From Polytrichum commune (taxonomy: Eukaryota; Streptophyta; Polytrichopsida; Polytrichales; Polytrichaceae), in NCBI GenBank assembly GCA_950295325.1, contig OX485804.1, positions 20,458,001 through 20,522,000 of the forward strand: a DNA stretch of 64,000 nucleotides, in the 5' to 3' direction. Of this stretch, positions 25,845 through 37,601 are shown in pieces. Under the pieces are notes generated by a model. It was not told where the DNA came from. It saw only the letters and a program-made list of their open reading frames with translations, and ran no database searches. The stretch's first letter is position 1; the number at the start of each line of letters is the position of its first letter. The translations under genes and the position numbers were made by a program.

Positions 25845-26396
25845 TCACATGGAAATTTGTGAAAATATTTTCATGAGTTTTTGTACTTTAGTATTGGATA
25901 TTTTGAGGTCAAATAATGCTTTGGTAGTGTTGGTGTGAATGAATCTTAGTATGCTTACAGTGATGATTTTTGGGGGTAGAACTGACCATCCTTGTTGGGT
26001 TAGTAATGGTATGAGGGGGTCATATTTTTCTAGTTTTCTCATGGTAGCCACTTGAGGAAGTTTATCATTGCAGCATGTGTATTCAAAGATTTGGATTTTG
26101 AAGTTTGGTTGTGGTGAGAAACGAGGTTGGCATGTGGGCGTTGTGCCTAATATACATAGCATGTCTAGATGTAGTTGGGCGGGACATTTGTGATGTGGGA
26201 GGTAGCATAAGCATGGGAGGGGCCACAAAGGTATGGTGTAATATGGCGTCTTGTTCTTATTTTTTCCTACGTTGATGAGTGTCAAGCATCTTGTCATGGG
26301 GTGGGCCATTAGTGTGTTGCCTAGTGTGTGTACCGTCTTGTTGTGGTGGTTGGTGCGGAGATTGTTGATGTGTTTATTTGTGTAGCATGATAGCAA
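25845..26396 (-). pseudogene. Reverse-transcriptase C-terminal fragment (retroelement remnant)
   Basis: An open frame of 183 codons reads, near its end, EYTCCNDKLPQVATMRKLEKYDPLIPLL and GWSVLPPKIITV...IHTNT...DLKISNTKVQKLM. The pattern (charged CNDK, RK-EKYDPL, GW, IH, LKI) is like the tail of non-LTR reverse transcriptases. No catalytic core, endonuclease or gag is visible around it, so it is a fragment. The assignment rests on pattern memory and is moderate at best. Confidence 0.4.
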
Positions 26397-26559
26397 GTGG
26401 AGGCATGTGTCGTATTTGTTTAAGTGGGTTTATTAGGTTACAGGGGACCCCATGTCTTGTTTGATAATGTGTTTTTTTTCATAAGTTCCCCAGGTTTCTA
26501 CCATATTGAAATTTTACGACTTGGATGACTTGTGCATCTGCGATCCAAGGTGTGTCCCA

Positions 26560-26770
26560 AAAGAGTTTAGACCATTTTGGGTGAAATTCGTTGTTGGATA
26601 GCCATTTGTGGATGCTTGGTATCGTGTTTCTCCCCTATCCTTCTAATTGATCTTACCATGGACATTCCGGTTTGCTTCTGTGGATGTCCCTTATACTCCA
26701 CAACTTGGTTCCTCAAAAACCAAAGAGACAGTCTAGCCGAATTTTTCCAAAAACGCAAAGGAAGTGATTC

Positions 26771-26804
<34 letters not shown>

Positions 26805-26921
26805 AAAAAAAACGCCATCTCCACCCAACCCAGAAACAAGAGTCAAACAGCATTCCAACTTGTGCAGGTGCTTTGATCTCTGAATCTGATTGCTGCTGCC
26901 TGTATGATTGCACCTGCCGCC
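26560..26921 (+). promoter_or_regulatory. CT-rich putative promoter/leader of the 26922 mini-gene
   Basis: A (CT)n tract at about 26776-26802 lies some 120-145 bases upstream of the ATG at 26922. Pyrimidine patches of this kind are common near plant transcription starts. TTGTGCAG|GTGC at about 26868 could be a leader-intron acceptor. Confidence 0.3.
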
Positions 26922-27171
26922 ATGGCCCACTCTGGTATGGACCACTTTCTCTGCATGCACTGCTCATTTAACAATTATACATGTGCGTTGCTCACCAGAT
27001 CCACTCGAGTTCGCATCCCAGCCCAGTGCTCAACCACCTGCATCATCTGCATCCACCGAACTCATGCATGATCAGGAGCTACTAGCTAGGAATCATGGCA
27101 TTATACGGATTTCGAGTTTGGGGACTGAATTGTGTGTTGAAGCTGCTGATTGGGGGGAAGATGATGGCTAG
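26922..27171 (+). CDS. Possible 61-aa protein gene, two exons
   Basis: The ATG at 26922 sits in a textbook context (GCCGCCATGG). With 26922-26934 joined to 26999-27171 (64-nt intron, GT...CACCAG) the product starts MAHSDPLEFASQPSAQPPAS and ends GTELCVEAADWGEDDG. That is a Ser/Ala/Pro-rich head, a central acidic/hydrophobic stretch (DQELLARNHGIIRISSLG) and an acidic tail. Unspliced, the same ATG gives a 49-codon Cys-rich frame that looks less protein-like. I do not recognise a family. The intron is short for a plant. It could instead be leader sequence of the SOSEKI gene 1.3 kb downstream. Confidence 0.33.
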
Positions 27172-28217
27172 GGATTCATTCGCATGAGATGGGATTTAAA
27201 GTTTTGTAAGAAGCAGCATTTCAAGGTGCATGGAGGACAGTATTTTGTGTGAAGGTTAGGGTTAATGCTGCAATGAGCTGCGGATGTGAACTCAATTGAG
27301 GGATGAGCTGTTGTAAAATTTCTGTGTAGAATGCCTTCTGGCATAGAGTTGTTGCCTCGGATGTAAGTTTATTACTCTATGTTGACGGTGGGAGGGAGAG
27401 GAATTGGGACGAGTTAAATTGGATGGGAGTAAGCGCGGGAGATACATGCCTGTCTGTCAACATTCGGTGGTAATTGTCGAGAGAGGACGAGTGACGGATC
27501 GGCCAGCACGCAAATCTGTCAATTTACTCAAAGCAGCTAGCCTTGGCTCACTCGTGTGAATTAATTGGCTGTGAATTAGCAAGGTAGTATTGAACGTTGA
27601 TTGCAAGTAGCATGCACCTTCTCTGTCTGTTTCTCATTTGAGTCGAACTTGCGACCCACTTGCGAACTCCTCTGCCATCTTTGTCCATCCAGAAGTAGCG
27701 AGATTAAGTCAAGTTTCGTAAAAATGCCTCTTGCCAGTGGACTTTGAAGTTTGATCTAGCGAATGCGATGCAAGTGGAGAATGATCTCCATTAATCTGAA
27801 GTAACCAGGTCGTCCAGGTTTTTCGATTAAATGTCCCCGATTAGATATCCGCACTTGATCGCAAGAAATTCGAATTAGGATGGAGAAACCGTCGCACCCG
27901 TTTAACCTCAATGAATTCCTCATCAGCGGCTAGTAGTTTGCGAGACCTGCAATAATCCTAAGCTCTTGATACACTACACTAGATTCAGTGGCATTCTGAA
28001 TTCTTCTCAATGTTAGTATCTTCTTTCATGATAAGCTTAGTAGGTACTTCAGACATGGAGAATTGGTGCGGAGCTTGAACATTGTGTATCTTGCATTTCA
28101 CTACTTCTTGTATGTTTGTTGCCCTGCCCTTGTGGATGCTGAAAGGATTACGCAGTGGAATGCCATTCCAGCTTAGAAAAATATTGTGGAACTGAAGTTT
28201 GAGAGAGTTCGATCAGA
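27172..28217 (+). other. 5' flank of the SOSEKI gene
   Basis: No gene is supported. This is the likely promoter and leader of the gene starting at 28218. No TATA box or other element stands out clearly. Confidence 0.4.
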
Positions 28218-31200
28218 ATGGACCCGCCACAGCATAACCCTCCGACAGTCTCATACCGCACCGCGGAAGTGGTGTACCTGCTCAGCCGAGGCGCCTTGCA
28301 CTCTCTGGAGCCTCCGCACATGATCCAAGTCCAGTATCCGGCTTCGCATCAGCGTGGCCCTCAATTGCAAGGTAACGCACTTTGCATGTGTTGAAGAACT
28401 GCTTCTCAGTTGTGATTCTTTGTAATTTGCAATTGAGTTGTGACGACGGTGAATTTCTTGGTCAGATGTGAAGGCTCGCTTGTCTACACTTCGAGGGAAG
28501 GGCATGCCAGACTGTTTCTCGTGGTCATACAAGAGGTAAATCTCCCTGAACACTGCGACTCTGCATTGGACGCCATAGCTGGGTTTTCAGTCGAAATTCT
28601 GACCTTCATGAAAAGATAGATAGATAGATAGATAGTAGAAATGCCGGAGCAAAGCATGGAGCAAAGCATGAGGCAGTGGGAAATTTCGACTCCCTGCATG
28701 AAGTAAAGCTCTAGAATGTTAGATCTGTGTGGAAATTCAGACCTCCAATGGTACTTATTCTCTAACACTAATTCTGCATGATCTATGCTATAAACAATAT
28801 TCCCCAATTGTTCAGGAACTATAAAGGCACCTTCATCTGGTGCGACATTTTGGACACGGATGTCATTCTTCCGGTATCTGGAGGAGAGTACGTCCTTAAA
28901 GCTTTGGAGCTCATAGACGTCGATTCACAAGGTATCTATCCGGTCAATTTTGCTCCCCTGCACACCATTTTTCAATTCACTGGGCACATTATCAATAGTC
29001 CTGTCTCGCTGTGTTTTTAAATCTTGTAGGGACTGGGTTAATTCTTCGTAAGTAAAGATCCACGTGACGGTCATGATGCTTCAGAGAGAAGAAGGGATCA
29101 GCACGATGAGTTTCATTCAATGGCAAGACTAAGAAGCCTACGACCCGAACCCTCGAATTGTGTTATCCCGGGGGGCAATGTTTCAAGACAATCTTCAATG
29201 CGGAAATTAGAAAATGATTCCGCCGTAGCGTTACTTTCCCGAACCTTGATGACAGGTGATTCTCACGGTGTGGAGCTGAATGCGCAACTTCGGGAGAGAA
29301 GCCTCTCTGCACTAGAAGTGTGTGGCAGCCTGCACCATACCGACGTCTTTAGCAGCGGAACAATATTTCCATGTCAGGAAATCATCAAGAGCACAATTAA
29401 CTCAGAGATCACGAGGACATCAAGCACTGCGAGGCGCAGCGGGAGTGTGGCGAGCTTGCAGACAGTCGAGGGCATCGGTGTTGGCACAACCGCAACTAAT
29501 AACCATATAGGCAAATTATCTACTTTCTTGTTAACTCCGATTGACGGAGCACGGGAGAAACGCACCAAGAGTTGGAAGGGAGTGGAGGGCTCTAGGGAGG
29601 GTGCCAGTTTTAATGCCACGTTCGTTGCAAAGGCCGATCCATTTTTGTATGCGCTGAGGAAGGCTTCCAGATTAGGGCCGGTTTACTGCAAGCCGCAGCT
29701 GTGCAGCAACGTGGATGTTGTGCCGTCCACGCAGCAACGCGCATCGAAGGTGCGCCATGGCCGAAGGTCGAAACCTACATGGAGCGAAACCTACATGGCC
29801 GAGGTTCGAAACCTACATTCGGCGCCGTCCGAGAAGCTGATATTGAAGGAGGTGATGAGCTCCCGGGCCCGTGGTCACTATCTTCTTTACAACAGCTGCT
29901 TCTAAAACCATTTCTAATACTTGTAACGAATTTATTACTTGTTAATTTGCTATACGAGCATCAACGTGCGGCTTGGAAAGAAGGCATTGAGAGGAATATG
30001 ATATTAATCCATGGATATGATTTCTGTCTGATTTGGAGATGATTGCACTTTACAGGTATTTGATATCACAACCAAGAAAATTCCTAAACCTCAGAAATAT
30101 ACTTATAATGCGAAAGCAGCTCCAAAACAATGCTTGAAAAGTTCTAAAGAAGATGAGCTTTTACAGGAGAGCAGAGCAGCCTCGAGTGTAAGTCCCCGGA
30201 AATCAATAACAACACACACCAGTGCAAGCGATGACGACACAACGGGTACGAATGTGGTGCACGAGCAAACTCCGGAACTAATTGAGCTTCCTCGTGAGGA
30301 CACGGTGAAGAGCATGTCAAGGAGCGACCCGAAAGAAGGCAACAAATCGGAGACGCCAAAGAAAATTGCAAAACTAACCTCCAAGCAGGAAGAAGAGGCC
30401 TCTGACATCCAGGCTAATGTTACCAAAACTCAGGATCATGAGAGCAGCAGGTCAGACAAACCTCCTAAGAACAGATACTTGGCAGTTCCCGTGCAGGATA
30501 AGGCCGCTGACATCTCGTTTGTTACCAAAACTCGAGATCGCCATCCAAGGAGCAGTAGCGAAGAAACGCCCTGCAAGTCCGGAGGCGGCGAATCTGTCGT
30601 CAGCGAGTACTCCACCGAATCAAGAAAGATCTCTAATGAGACGTCTATATCCAAGTATCTCTCTCTCCCTCTCCCTCTCTCATGTTCTGGTCATTCAGAG
30701 CACTTTAAACATCGGGCAACGGAGACTGAAGGCAACGGGTGCCTTTTACAAGAATGATGCGATCAGATTATATTGAGGTCCAATAATACGGACAAGTATG
30801 TAACTATGAAACTATGAACCGCGATTGACCTGTGCAAAATTGTAAAACCGTGCAATGAAGATGGGAGGAATCCTCATTTCATTCAAAGGTTGTATGGAAT
30901 CATATTGCTATCCAATTTCAACACCAATCTAGGAGGATTGTAGCAACTTATAAGACTTGTACCACTTCCGCAAAAAAACTCGATACACGCATGCTCTAGA
31001 AGCGTTGGAAATGAAGCATGTTGCAACACCTACCATACATTGTGTTGCAATGTGTTCTTACTTCGCTTATAAGTAATACTAGTGTGAGCAGATCACCATG
31101 TTAAAGTTATATATAAATTGACGTTAGTACAACAGTGCTCGTGACTCGGGGTTTACATCAAAGATCTTGTGTAGCAGTGCGCGCAGGCATCGGAACACTG

Positions 31201-34200
31201 CTAAAATGCCGAACCCAGCTACCAGGAAGCTGGTGAGCAATGGCGCCTCCCCCGAGTCGCGTGACCCGGTACACGGATCCCTGCACACAACAGACACCGA
31301 AAGTATATTACGTCAGGTACCTGAAACTCATTCCGCATCGGACACCTCGTGGAGTAAGTCAGGATCGGTGGAATTGTTACCAACAATCTCCCAAGTGGCT
31401 GGATCATCAGCACTAATTACAGGTGCACCTGCCGAATCGATGAGACCCAAGGGTTACCACAGTCGGGATGAAAGGTTGTTCCTCCTCCTACCTCTGCCAT
31501 GCTTTGAACAATGTTGTGAATTCGGTAATCGGAGACCTTTTCATGATTTTGAGACTATTTAAGAACATAGTGTTTCAAATAAAGAAAAAGAAAAACACAA
31601 GAAATATATTCAATGTGACTTAATAAAGTGATTTGCATGGCTGCACTAACCAATTTGGCACAAATACATGTCATCACAATAAGAAATTGAACTAGATATT
31701 CAACCATTTGCATCTATTTTGAGACTTTCCAAAGTCTCTAATTAACGAATATAGTGATAATGTAAACGAATGTCTTGCTCAATACCAATTGTAAACCGCC
31801 TGTGTAGTGTTGCCAACCATAACATTATTCAGATGTTGCTTATTGTTGTTGTTGTTGAGTGGGGCCCCTTATTAGTGGGAATGATTCCCAAATAGTGGCT
31901 GCACTTAGTCTGAATGTGGAAGATACCCAGGTTGGCAGGGTCTGCCGCAGCTACTTGGCAAGCCATCTGAAGAATGGCTATCACTTACTAAGTGCTTTTT
32001 TCCATCTAAATTTCAATCTTCCATGACAATATTTCATTATAGAATGGTAAGTTGGGATAATAGTATTTGTGAACTTATCAATACAATAAGTGATATTAGA
32101 AAAGTCATTACAATGACATTAAATGCCATATGACACTAAATACAATATTTAGTGTAGTCCCCCCCCCCCCCGCCCCCCCTTTTCCTTTTCCTTTTCTTGC
32201 CACTATGTAACGTAATAGGCAGTGCATTCGGGGGAGTGCATTATGAGGAATAAGGACATTGTGCAAGGTGGTAGCCAAGGATAGGTGTCCATGTTACCCG
32301 TAATGCACTCCCCCGAATGCATTATTGAAACGTAAAGGCCCAAGGACGGAATTCAATGGTTCCGATTGGTTGGAGAAATGTAATGCCCTTCTTAGAAATA
32401 TAATGCACTCCAAAATACATGGGGTGCACTGCATAAAGTAAGGATTACCTCAAATTACAAAGGGAAATTCACCACAGGTCTTTACGGTAGGATACCCAAC
32501 ACATATAGAGGTGATATCATGCTAGAATTTTGTATTATTTTGTGTACATGTGCAAATATGAAGTGGGTATCAACAATGGCGTTGAAGGATATGATACCAA
32601 CTGGCCTTGCTAAGGATTCATGCCACTCAAATAAGTTGAAGGTGAAAATGTTGGGAATTATTTGTGCTTGCAGATATGTTGGAAGCTAAATCTCAACATC
32701 TTGACATATCATAGTACCATTACTAAGATTTCGATTGCAAATATCTATAAACAACTTCACAGCAATATAGAGTTCAGCGAAGTTGTGTCATCATGTTGAA
32801 AACTGCCTCGTGTACAACCTAGTATGAAAGATAGACATAAAAAACAACCATGTGTGGAAATGATGCCTCAAAGTACCAGACAATGTATAGAATTTGTATA
32901 CTCAATCTCTCCACGTACTTGACTGTAATTTCACCCTAATGTCAGCTTATTCAGAGAATCTCATGAGTATTTTTAATTCTAATCATTTCAATAGATAAAG
33001 GCTACTTGTTTTTTTTTTTTCCCCTATTTGATGAGAAATAACATATTTTTCTAACAACATAACGTCATTGATCTTGCCTCCAAACACTTATTGGAGCTTT
33101 TTGGGACGTTTAAAGGTTATTTACATGCATATAATGGTGTTGCAGGCCACTCACTCCAGGGTTAACAAGTTTGGATTGGGAGAGAACACTACAGGCAGCG
33201 GTCATGCAGAGCCAACCTCCTGTGGACGTGGTGCTGCAAAAATGCATGTAAGTATGGGTGGCTATGTTTAGCTCTATTTCATTGATTTACACTCTAAACT
33301 CCATAATATCATGCTTGTGGCAACCAAAGTGCACGAGAGATATTAAGGAGTTTTGTAGTGTTAACATGGATGTGTGACAAAAAGATGATTAATTAGTGTT
33401 AACATGGATGTGTGCTAAAAAAAAGAGAATTAATGCAACACGTGATATTATGGAATAACACAAAGTCAACCTGGCAATATTGATAATGATGACAACATGG
33501 ATGCGTGCGAGCATGTGGTTTAGATTCTTTGGTGGTTTACTTTAATGTAAAAACTATGATATATGGGAGGGAAACATGATAACAAGGAGTGAGATTTAAA
33601 TTGAGTACATATGTTCCTAAGGTTTTGGTATATAAGAGAAAGACTGATGCAAAGGAGTTGATATTAAGAATTTTAGAGTGTATATGGAATAGAGAGAGGG
33701 GAATTAGCGTATACGAGCGTACCTCTCATTCATCCAACGTAAAGCCTTGAAATTGCATACAACATGTAGGGTACTATTTTAACTTGATTCAACACCGGGA
33801 TTATCTTTAAAGGCCCCAAATTAGTGTATTTGAGGTCATTTGAGATGTATCAGCGACAAACCTACAAGGGGTCAAGTTTTTATCTTGGATGGATGAGAAC
33901 TATGCTCGTATACGGTAATTCCCTCTCTCTTCCCTTGTAGGTTTGTTGTTGATTCATCTCAAATGACCTCAAGCTATCTAATTCAGGGCCTTCAAAACCT
34001 ACATCATGGTGTCAAACCAAGTTACAAAAACAACCTATGGGTTGCATATAGTTTCAGGGGTTTATGTTGGATGAATGAGAGGTATGCTCGTGTATGATAA
34101 CTCCCTCACTCTCCGTTACTATACCACATCTTATGTTGGGTACCCAATCGGAACTTGAATCATTACAATTACACTGTTTATTTTTTATTAGTGTCACATG

Positions 34201-37200
34201 GGTATTAGGTTCACTCACCCTACTTTGAGGCATATGCTAGGATACACTAATCATTGACAACTCCACCATTAGTGTCATGTCGTGACACTTGGCATTCAAG
34301 TGCACTTACTGATATCTTGGCATGAGTATGTTTAATAGTGTTATGAGGTGCATGCCTATGTTACACAATGGTTTACAAGTTGACTAAAGTGTACACAAAT
34401 GACTCTTGACATTAGTATGCTAAAGCGTATCTTCCTCTTGCATGCTAAAATGTAAACACCTTGCCTTAGTACGCTCAAAAATATCTTCCCCTTGCATACT
34501 AGAACCCAAGACTGTCATCTAAAATATCCCAATATGCTACTTTAAGTGTCATTATGTAGATATTTTTTCACTTAAAGAAGTTACGTATGTTGACGAATGG
34601 AATCATATTGGCAATTATCAGGAGTCATACTATGAGACCTCTAGGCATCTAGTTTGGGCCCTTTGCAACATTGTCCAAGGAGAATTCTGGGCATAATCGG
34701 TTGAGATCCCAGTGTTCCCAAGTCCAACCGGTTACATGTTGACATCTTTCACTTTTTCTTTATTAATTTGAGGTATTTTTTTTATTAATTCCTCTAAAAT
34801 GATCAGTAAATCTCCTAAAGTCTTGAACTTCAACCGATTATTTCTCAAATTTAACAAGTGCATGTCTAACTAGTGGTTGGTTCTCCCCGTTCATTGCTTT
34901 GCAAATAGTGCACATGACACTAAATACCATAAACGGTGGAGTACCCTTCTCCCATGCCTAAACAAATTTAGCACAAAAAAGGAATTAACAAACAAAGGGT
35001 CCATGTCAAGACAAACATAGAAGTATTCCTTGGCTCAAATTGTGAAACCCTGTGATTGCACTACCCCGTTTATGGTAATTAGTATCACTTACTAATTGGA
35101 GTTACACAATGCAATAACTTCTTAACTCTGAAGTTCAATCTTCGCCTAGCAAAAATTGAATAGGTTTTTCGGACATTACAGAACATGAATGACTTTGCTT
35201 GGCAATAAACCACATTCTTAGTACATAGTCAAAGTAGTGAGTAACTCCGAATAGTAAGTGACATCAAATACCATATACAATGTAGTGCAAAAGAGAGGTC
35301 CTCTTGTAGAAGGTTGTTCCATGCATGTATGCAAACAACTACCTTCCATTTCTCAACCATCTAAATGTTGCGGTGACTAACCAACCTAGCAGTTGTCTTC
35401 CAATCTAAAATATTGAAGTGTTCCAAGGACTAACCTTTTTTCTATCCAGTGTAGACAACTATTCAAATGTCAGCTTAAGTTCCCCTGCAAGTGACGTATT
35501 GTCCATGTGGTGCAGATGGTTAAATAACTTGACAACCATTAAGTAGGATTCAAGTAAATATTGACGAAAAGACTTGTCCAATAATAATAATAGATATGAG
35601 GGTATGGGTTGTCAAGGTATGCAGGTTGAAAAATAGATTATTTGGGGGAAAACCTAGAAGCATATGATGAAAACCTTGATTTTATATACTTTGAGAAGCA
35701 ATAGGGTGGAAATACAATTCTAGATGTGTGTTTCATATATATGACACGATGTCCATACAACAAGAATACGTTTAAACAAGAGATTCACTCCACATGATTT
35801 GAGGGTCATGTGGCATTTAATTCATAGGGTCCACCAATAAAACTACTCGTATATAATTTCAAAATGTCCAAAATTCATGCATAAGTCTAGTTTTTATTTA
35901 ATAAAAAAAACCTAGTTAATAAGAGATTAACATTCTCTCCGCTTGTATGCCCCAAATATCCCATGTCATTGGGTGCCCAGGATTCATGCCATTGAACTTT
36001 GTATCAACTAGATGTGTTGAATTTACGTCATCATGAACATATAGTACACTGATTATTCCATTCTGTGCGTGTGGTACTAATTCCTAAAACATGCAGAGTT
36101 TTCTCAAATCTCAAAATTAGTGAGGCTCAAGTTTTTACTGAGTGATACTAATATCATGAACGCATGCTCATTTACCATACACTTGAAGAAAATTAGTGAG
36201 TGTCCTAAGGTGTTTCTAGAGTGCCTGGTTTGTTTTGGTGAGCTCAAAGAGGCTTCTTCCTCTTTTTTTCAATCAATGCCCCTCATTCATGAGGCATCTC
36301 CTAACACTTAGACATTGAAGAGAGCTTGCCTTGAGAGTTTCCGGCACTTTGACGCTTTAGGCTCCCAGATCCCTAGATCTTATGGTGGCACTAATTTCAT
36401 ATCGTATAGAAATTTAGTTTCACCTTCACTAACTTCCCACACACAACTATTAACCCACGCTCACTAAATAGAATAATCAATGTAGTGAGCTTTAAACCAC
36501 AATGCATAGAGGCTAAATTGCAATATCAATGACCATCCAAAATTCTCCCACGAATTAGTGTATATAAAGGGTTGTCTATTTTCATAAGAAATGCCATATT
36601 CCTAAATGCCAAAGAAGCCAAAAAGTGGATGTGAGCATTTTCCAAACATACTTCTTTATAAGCATAATCACAATTTTGGTACCTTTATTTGACCCTTTTT
36701 TTCCCCTTTTTGGTCCTGAAGGCCTCTCATGTGCCTACTTTAGATCGTTGGTCTTAGGGATCAAATTGCCTCATTGTGGAACATACTAGATGGTTACGGG
36801 TTAGTGATGTCATGTTGTTGTAGTTTCATCGGTTTTTTAGTCCACAATGACCTTACAATTTTAGTTGTTCGTACCTCAACATAGATAGAAACGCTTGCCT
36901 CTCATGGTCACAAGTGTGAATGAAGAGTCACTCTGTCTGTGGGCTACATCCACTCCTTGACGGTTCAATCTACAATACCTAAAGATAGAATCCACACACT
37001 TTGTTGAAGGAGAATTGTTGATTTGAAACTAATTCGAGTAATAACATGGCCCTCGATAATTTGTTGATATGTTTTTTTATTTAGTTGTGTTTTGCCTTCA
37101 CGGATGGATCTTACAGGGATAAGGTAGACCATATCGTGTACATGCTTGAATGCGCCTAACAAACAAAACACTAGTATGCGGGCCATGGACCTCAGATTCA

Positions 37201-37601
37201 ACGAACAACAATATTTGCAATGACCATGAGTACACAAAACTATTGTGGGTGAAAGATTAAATTCAACATAAATCAATTCAAAATTTGAGCAAAATGAAAC
37301 ATGTCACTAAGTTCCTATTAGCATTAACCTCAAAAATTTATTAAAAAAAAAATCTTTTTAAAATGTGTCACCTCCAAAAGTTAGCGTTTTGGCACCCAAG
37401 TGTTCAACCATGCTTATCACAAACGGTATATGGATGGGATCTAAACCTTGTGAAGAGAAGCTCGGAAATAAATCGCAAATTGGTGGGTCTTCATGCAGGC
37501 AGTGTAAGAGGACCTTTAAACCCGAGTCTTTGCAAGTGCACATGCGGGGCTGCCATGTGGGCATTAGTAAACCCGGCGTATTGAGAAACCAAGTGTCATG
37601 A
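28218..37601 (+). CDS. SOK: SOSEKI (DUF966) DIX-like polarity protein with C-terminal zinc finger, 8 exons
   Basis: Model: 28218-28371, 28466-28535, 28816-28931, 29085-29851, 30056-30654, 31175-31474, 33146-33247, 37499-37601; 2211 nt, 736 aa, all phases agree. Exons 1-3 code the DIX-like domain (residues about 12-110): VVYLLSRGALHSLEPPHMIQ, DVKARLSTLRGKGMPDCFSW, then YKGTFIWCDI and GGEYVLKALEL. SOSEKI proteins polymerise head-to-tail through this domain and mark cell edges and corners in plants. Exons 4-6 code a Ser/Thr/Lys-rich disordered middle. Exon 6 ends GYHSRDE; exons 7-8 continue RPLTPGLTSLDWE and VDVVLQ and form CMQC...HMRGC, a C2HC-type finger. Exons 7-8 lie beyond introns of 1671 and 4251 nt. 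An alternative mini-exon at about 29030-29047 would leave a 37-nt intron and is less likely. Without exons 7-8 the frame stops at 31562. Confidence 0.83.
28614..28635. repeat. (GATA)n microsatellite in SOSEKI intron 2
   Basis: About five and a half GATA units. Confidence 0.9.
32033..32156. repeat. Family B MITE end in SOSEKI intron 6
   Basis: In reverse it reads CTACACTAAATATTGTATTT, then ATATGGCATTTAATGTCA and AACTTTTC-like and TTCACAAATACTATT blocks, in the same order as 11803-12176. The palindromic tip ends against a C-run (32159-32171). Confidence 0.55.
32219..32325. repeat. Short inverted repeat, ~24-bp arms
   Basis: TGCATTCGGGGGAGTGCATT at 32222-32241 is inverted as AATGCACTCCCCCGAATGCA at 32302-32321. 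The two lie about 60 bases apart in SOSEKI intron 6. Confidence 0.85.
33358..33435. repeat. Two-unit ~38-bp tandem duplication
   Basis: GTGTTAACATGGATGTGTG occurs twice, about 38 bases apart, each followed by an A-rich stretch and AATTA. Confidence 0.8.
33692..34114. mobile_element. Fold-back element with ~175-bp arms in SOSEKI intron 7
   Basis: The left arm (33692 to about 33870) and right arm (about 33938-34114) are imperfect inverted copies along their length: ACCTCTCATTCATCCAAC vs GTTGGATGAATGAGAGGT; GAGGTCATTTGAGATG vs CATCTCAAATGACCTC; ACAAACCTAC vs GTAGGTTTGT. The loop carries a third copy of the tip (TATGCTCGTATACGG, about 33903-33917). There is no coding capacity. A transcript through it would fold into a long hairpin. 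Confidence 0.85.
34960..35400. repeat. Dispersed repeat R1, copy 3, interrupted by a nested element
   Basis: The R1 core is split at TGATTGCACTA. About 225 bases later it resumes with GTAGTGCAAAAGAGAGGTCC. The inserted part (about 35063-35290) has inverted ends: TATCACTTACTAATTGGAGTT vs AACTCCGAATAGTAAGTGACA (reverse-complement related). Confidence 0.65.

Noticed and set aside
29030-29047. Extra SOSEKI mini-exon (TGTAG|GGACTGGG...)
   Set aside because: It keeps frame but would require a 37-nt intron next to it; skipping it also keeps frame and needs only a 152-nt intron.
37365-37498. Upstream part of the open frame around the zinc finger as coding
   Set aside because: It lacks an ATG. The acceptor at 37498 gives an exact phase match and completes CxxC, so the upstream codons are probably intron.
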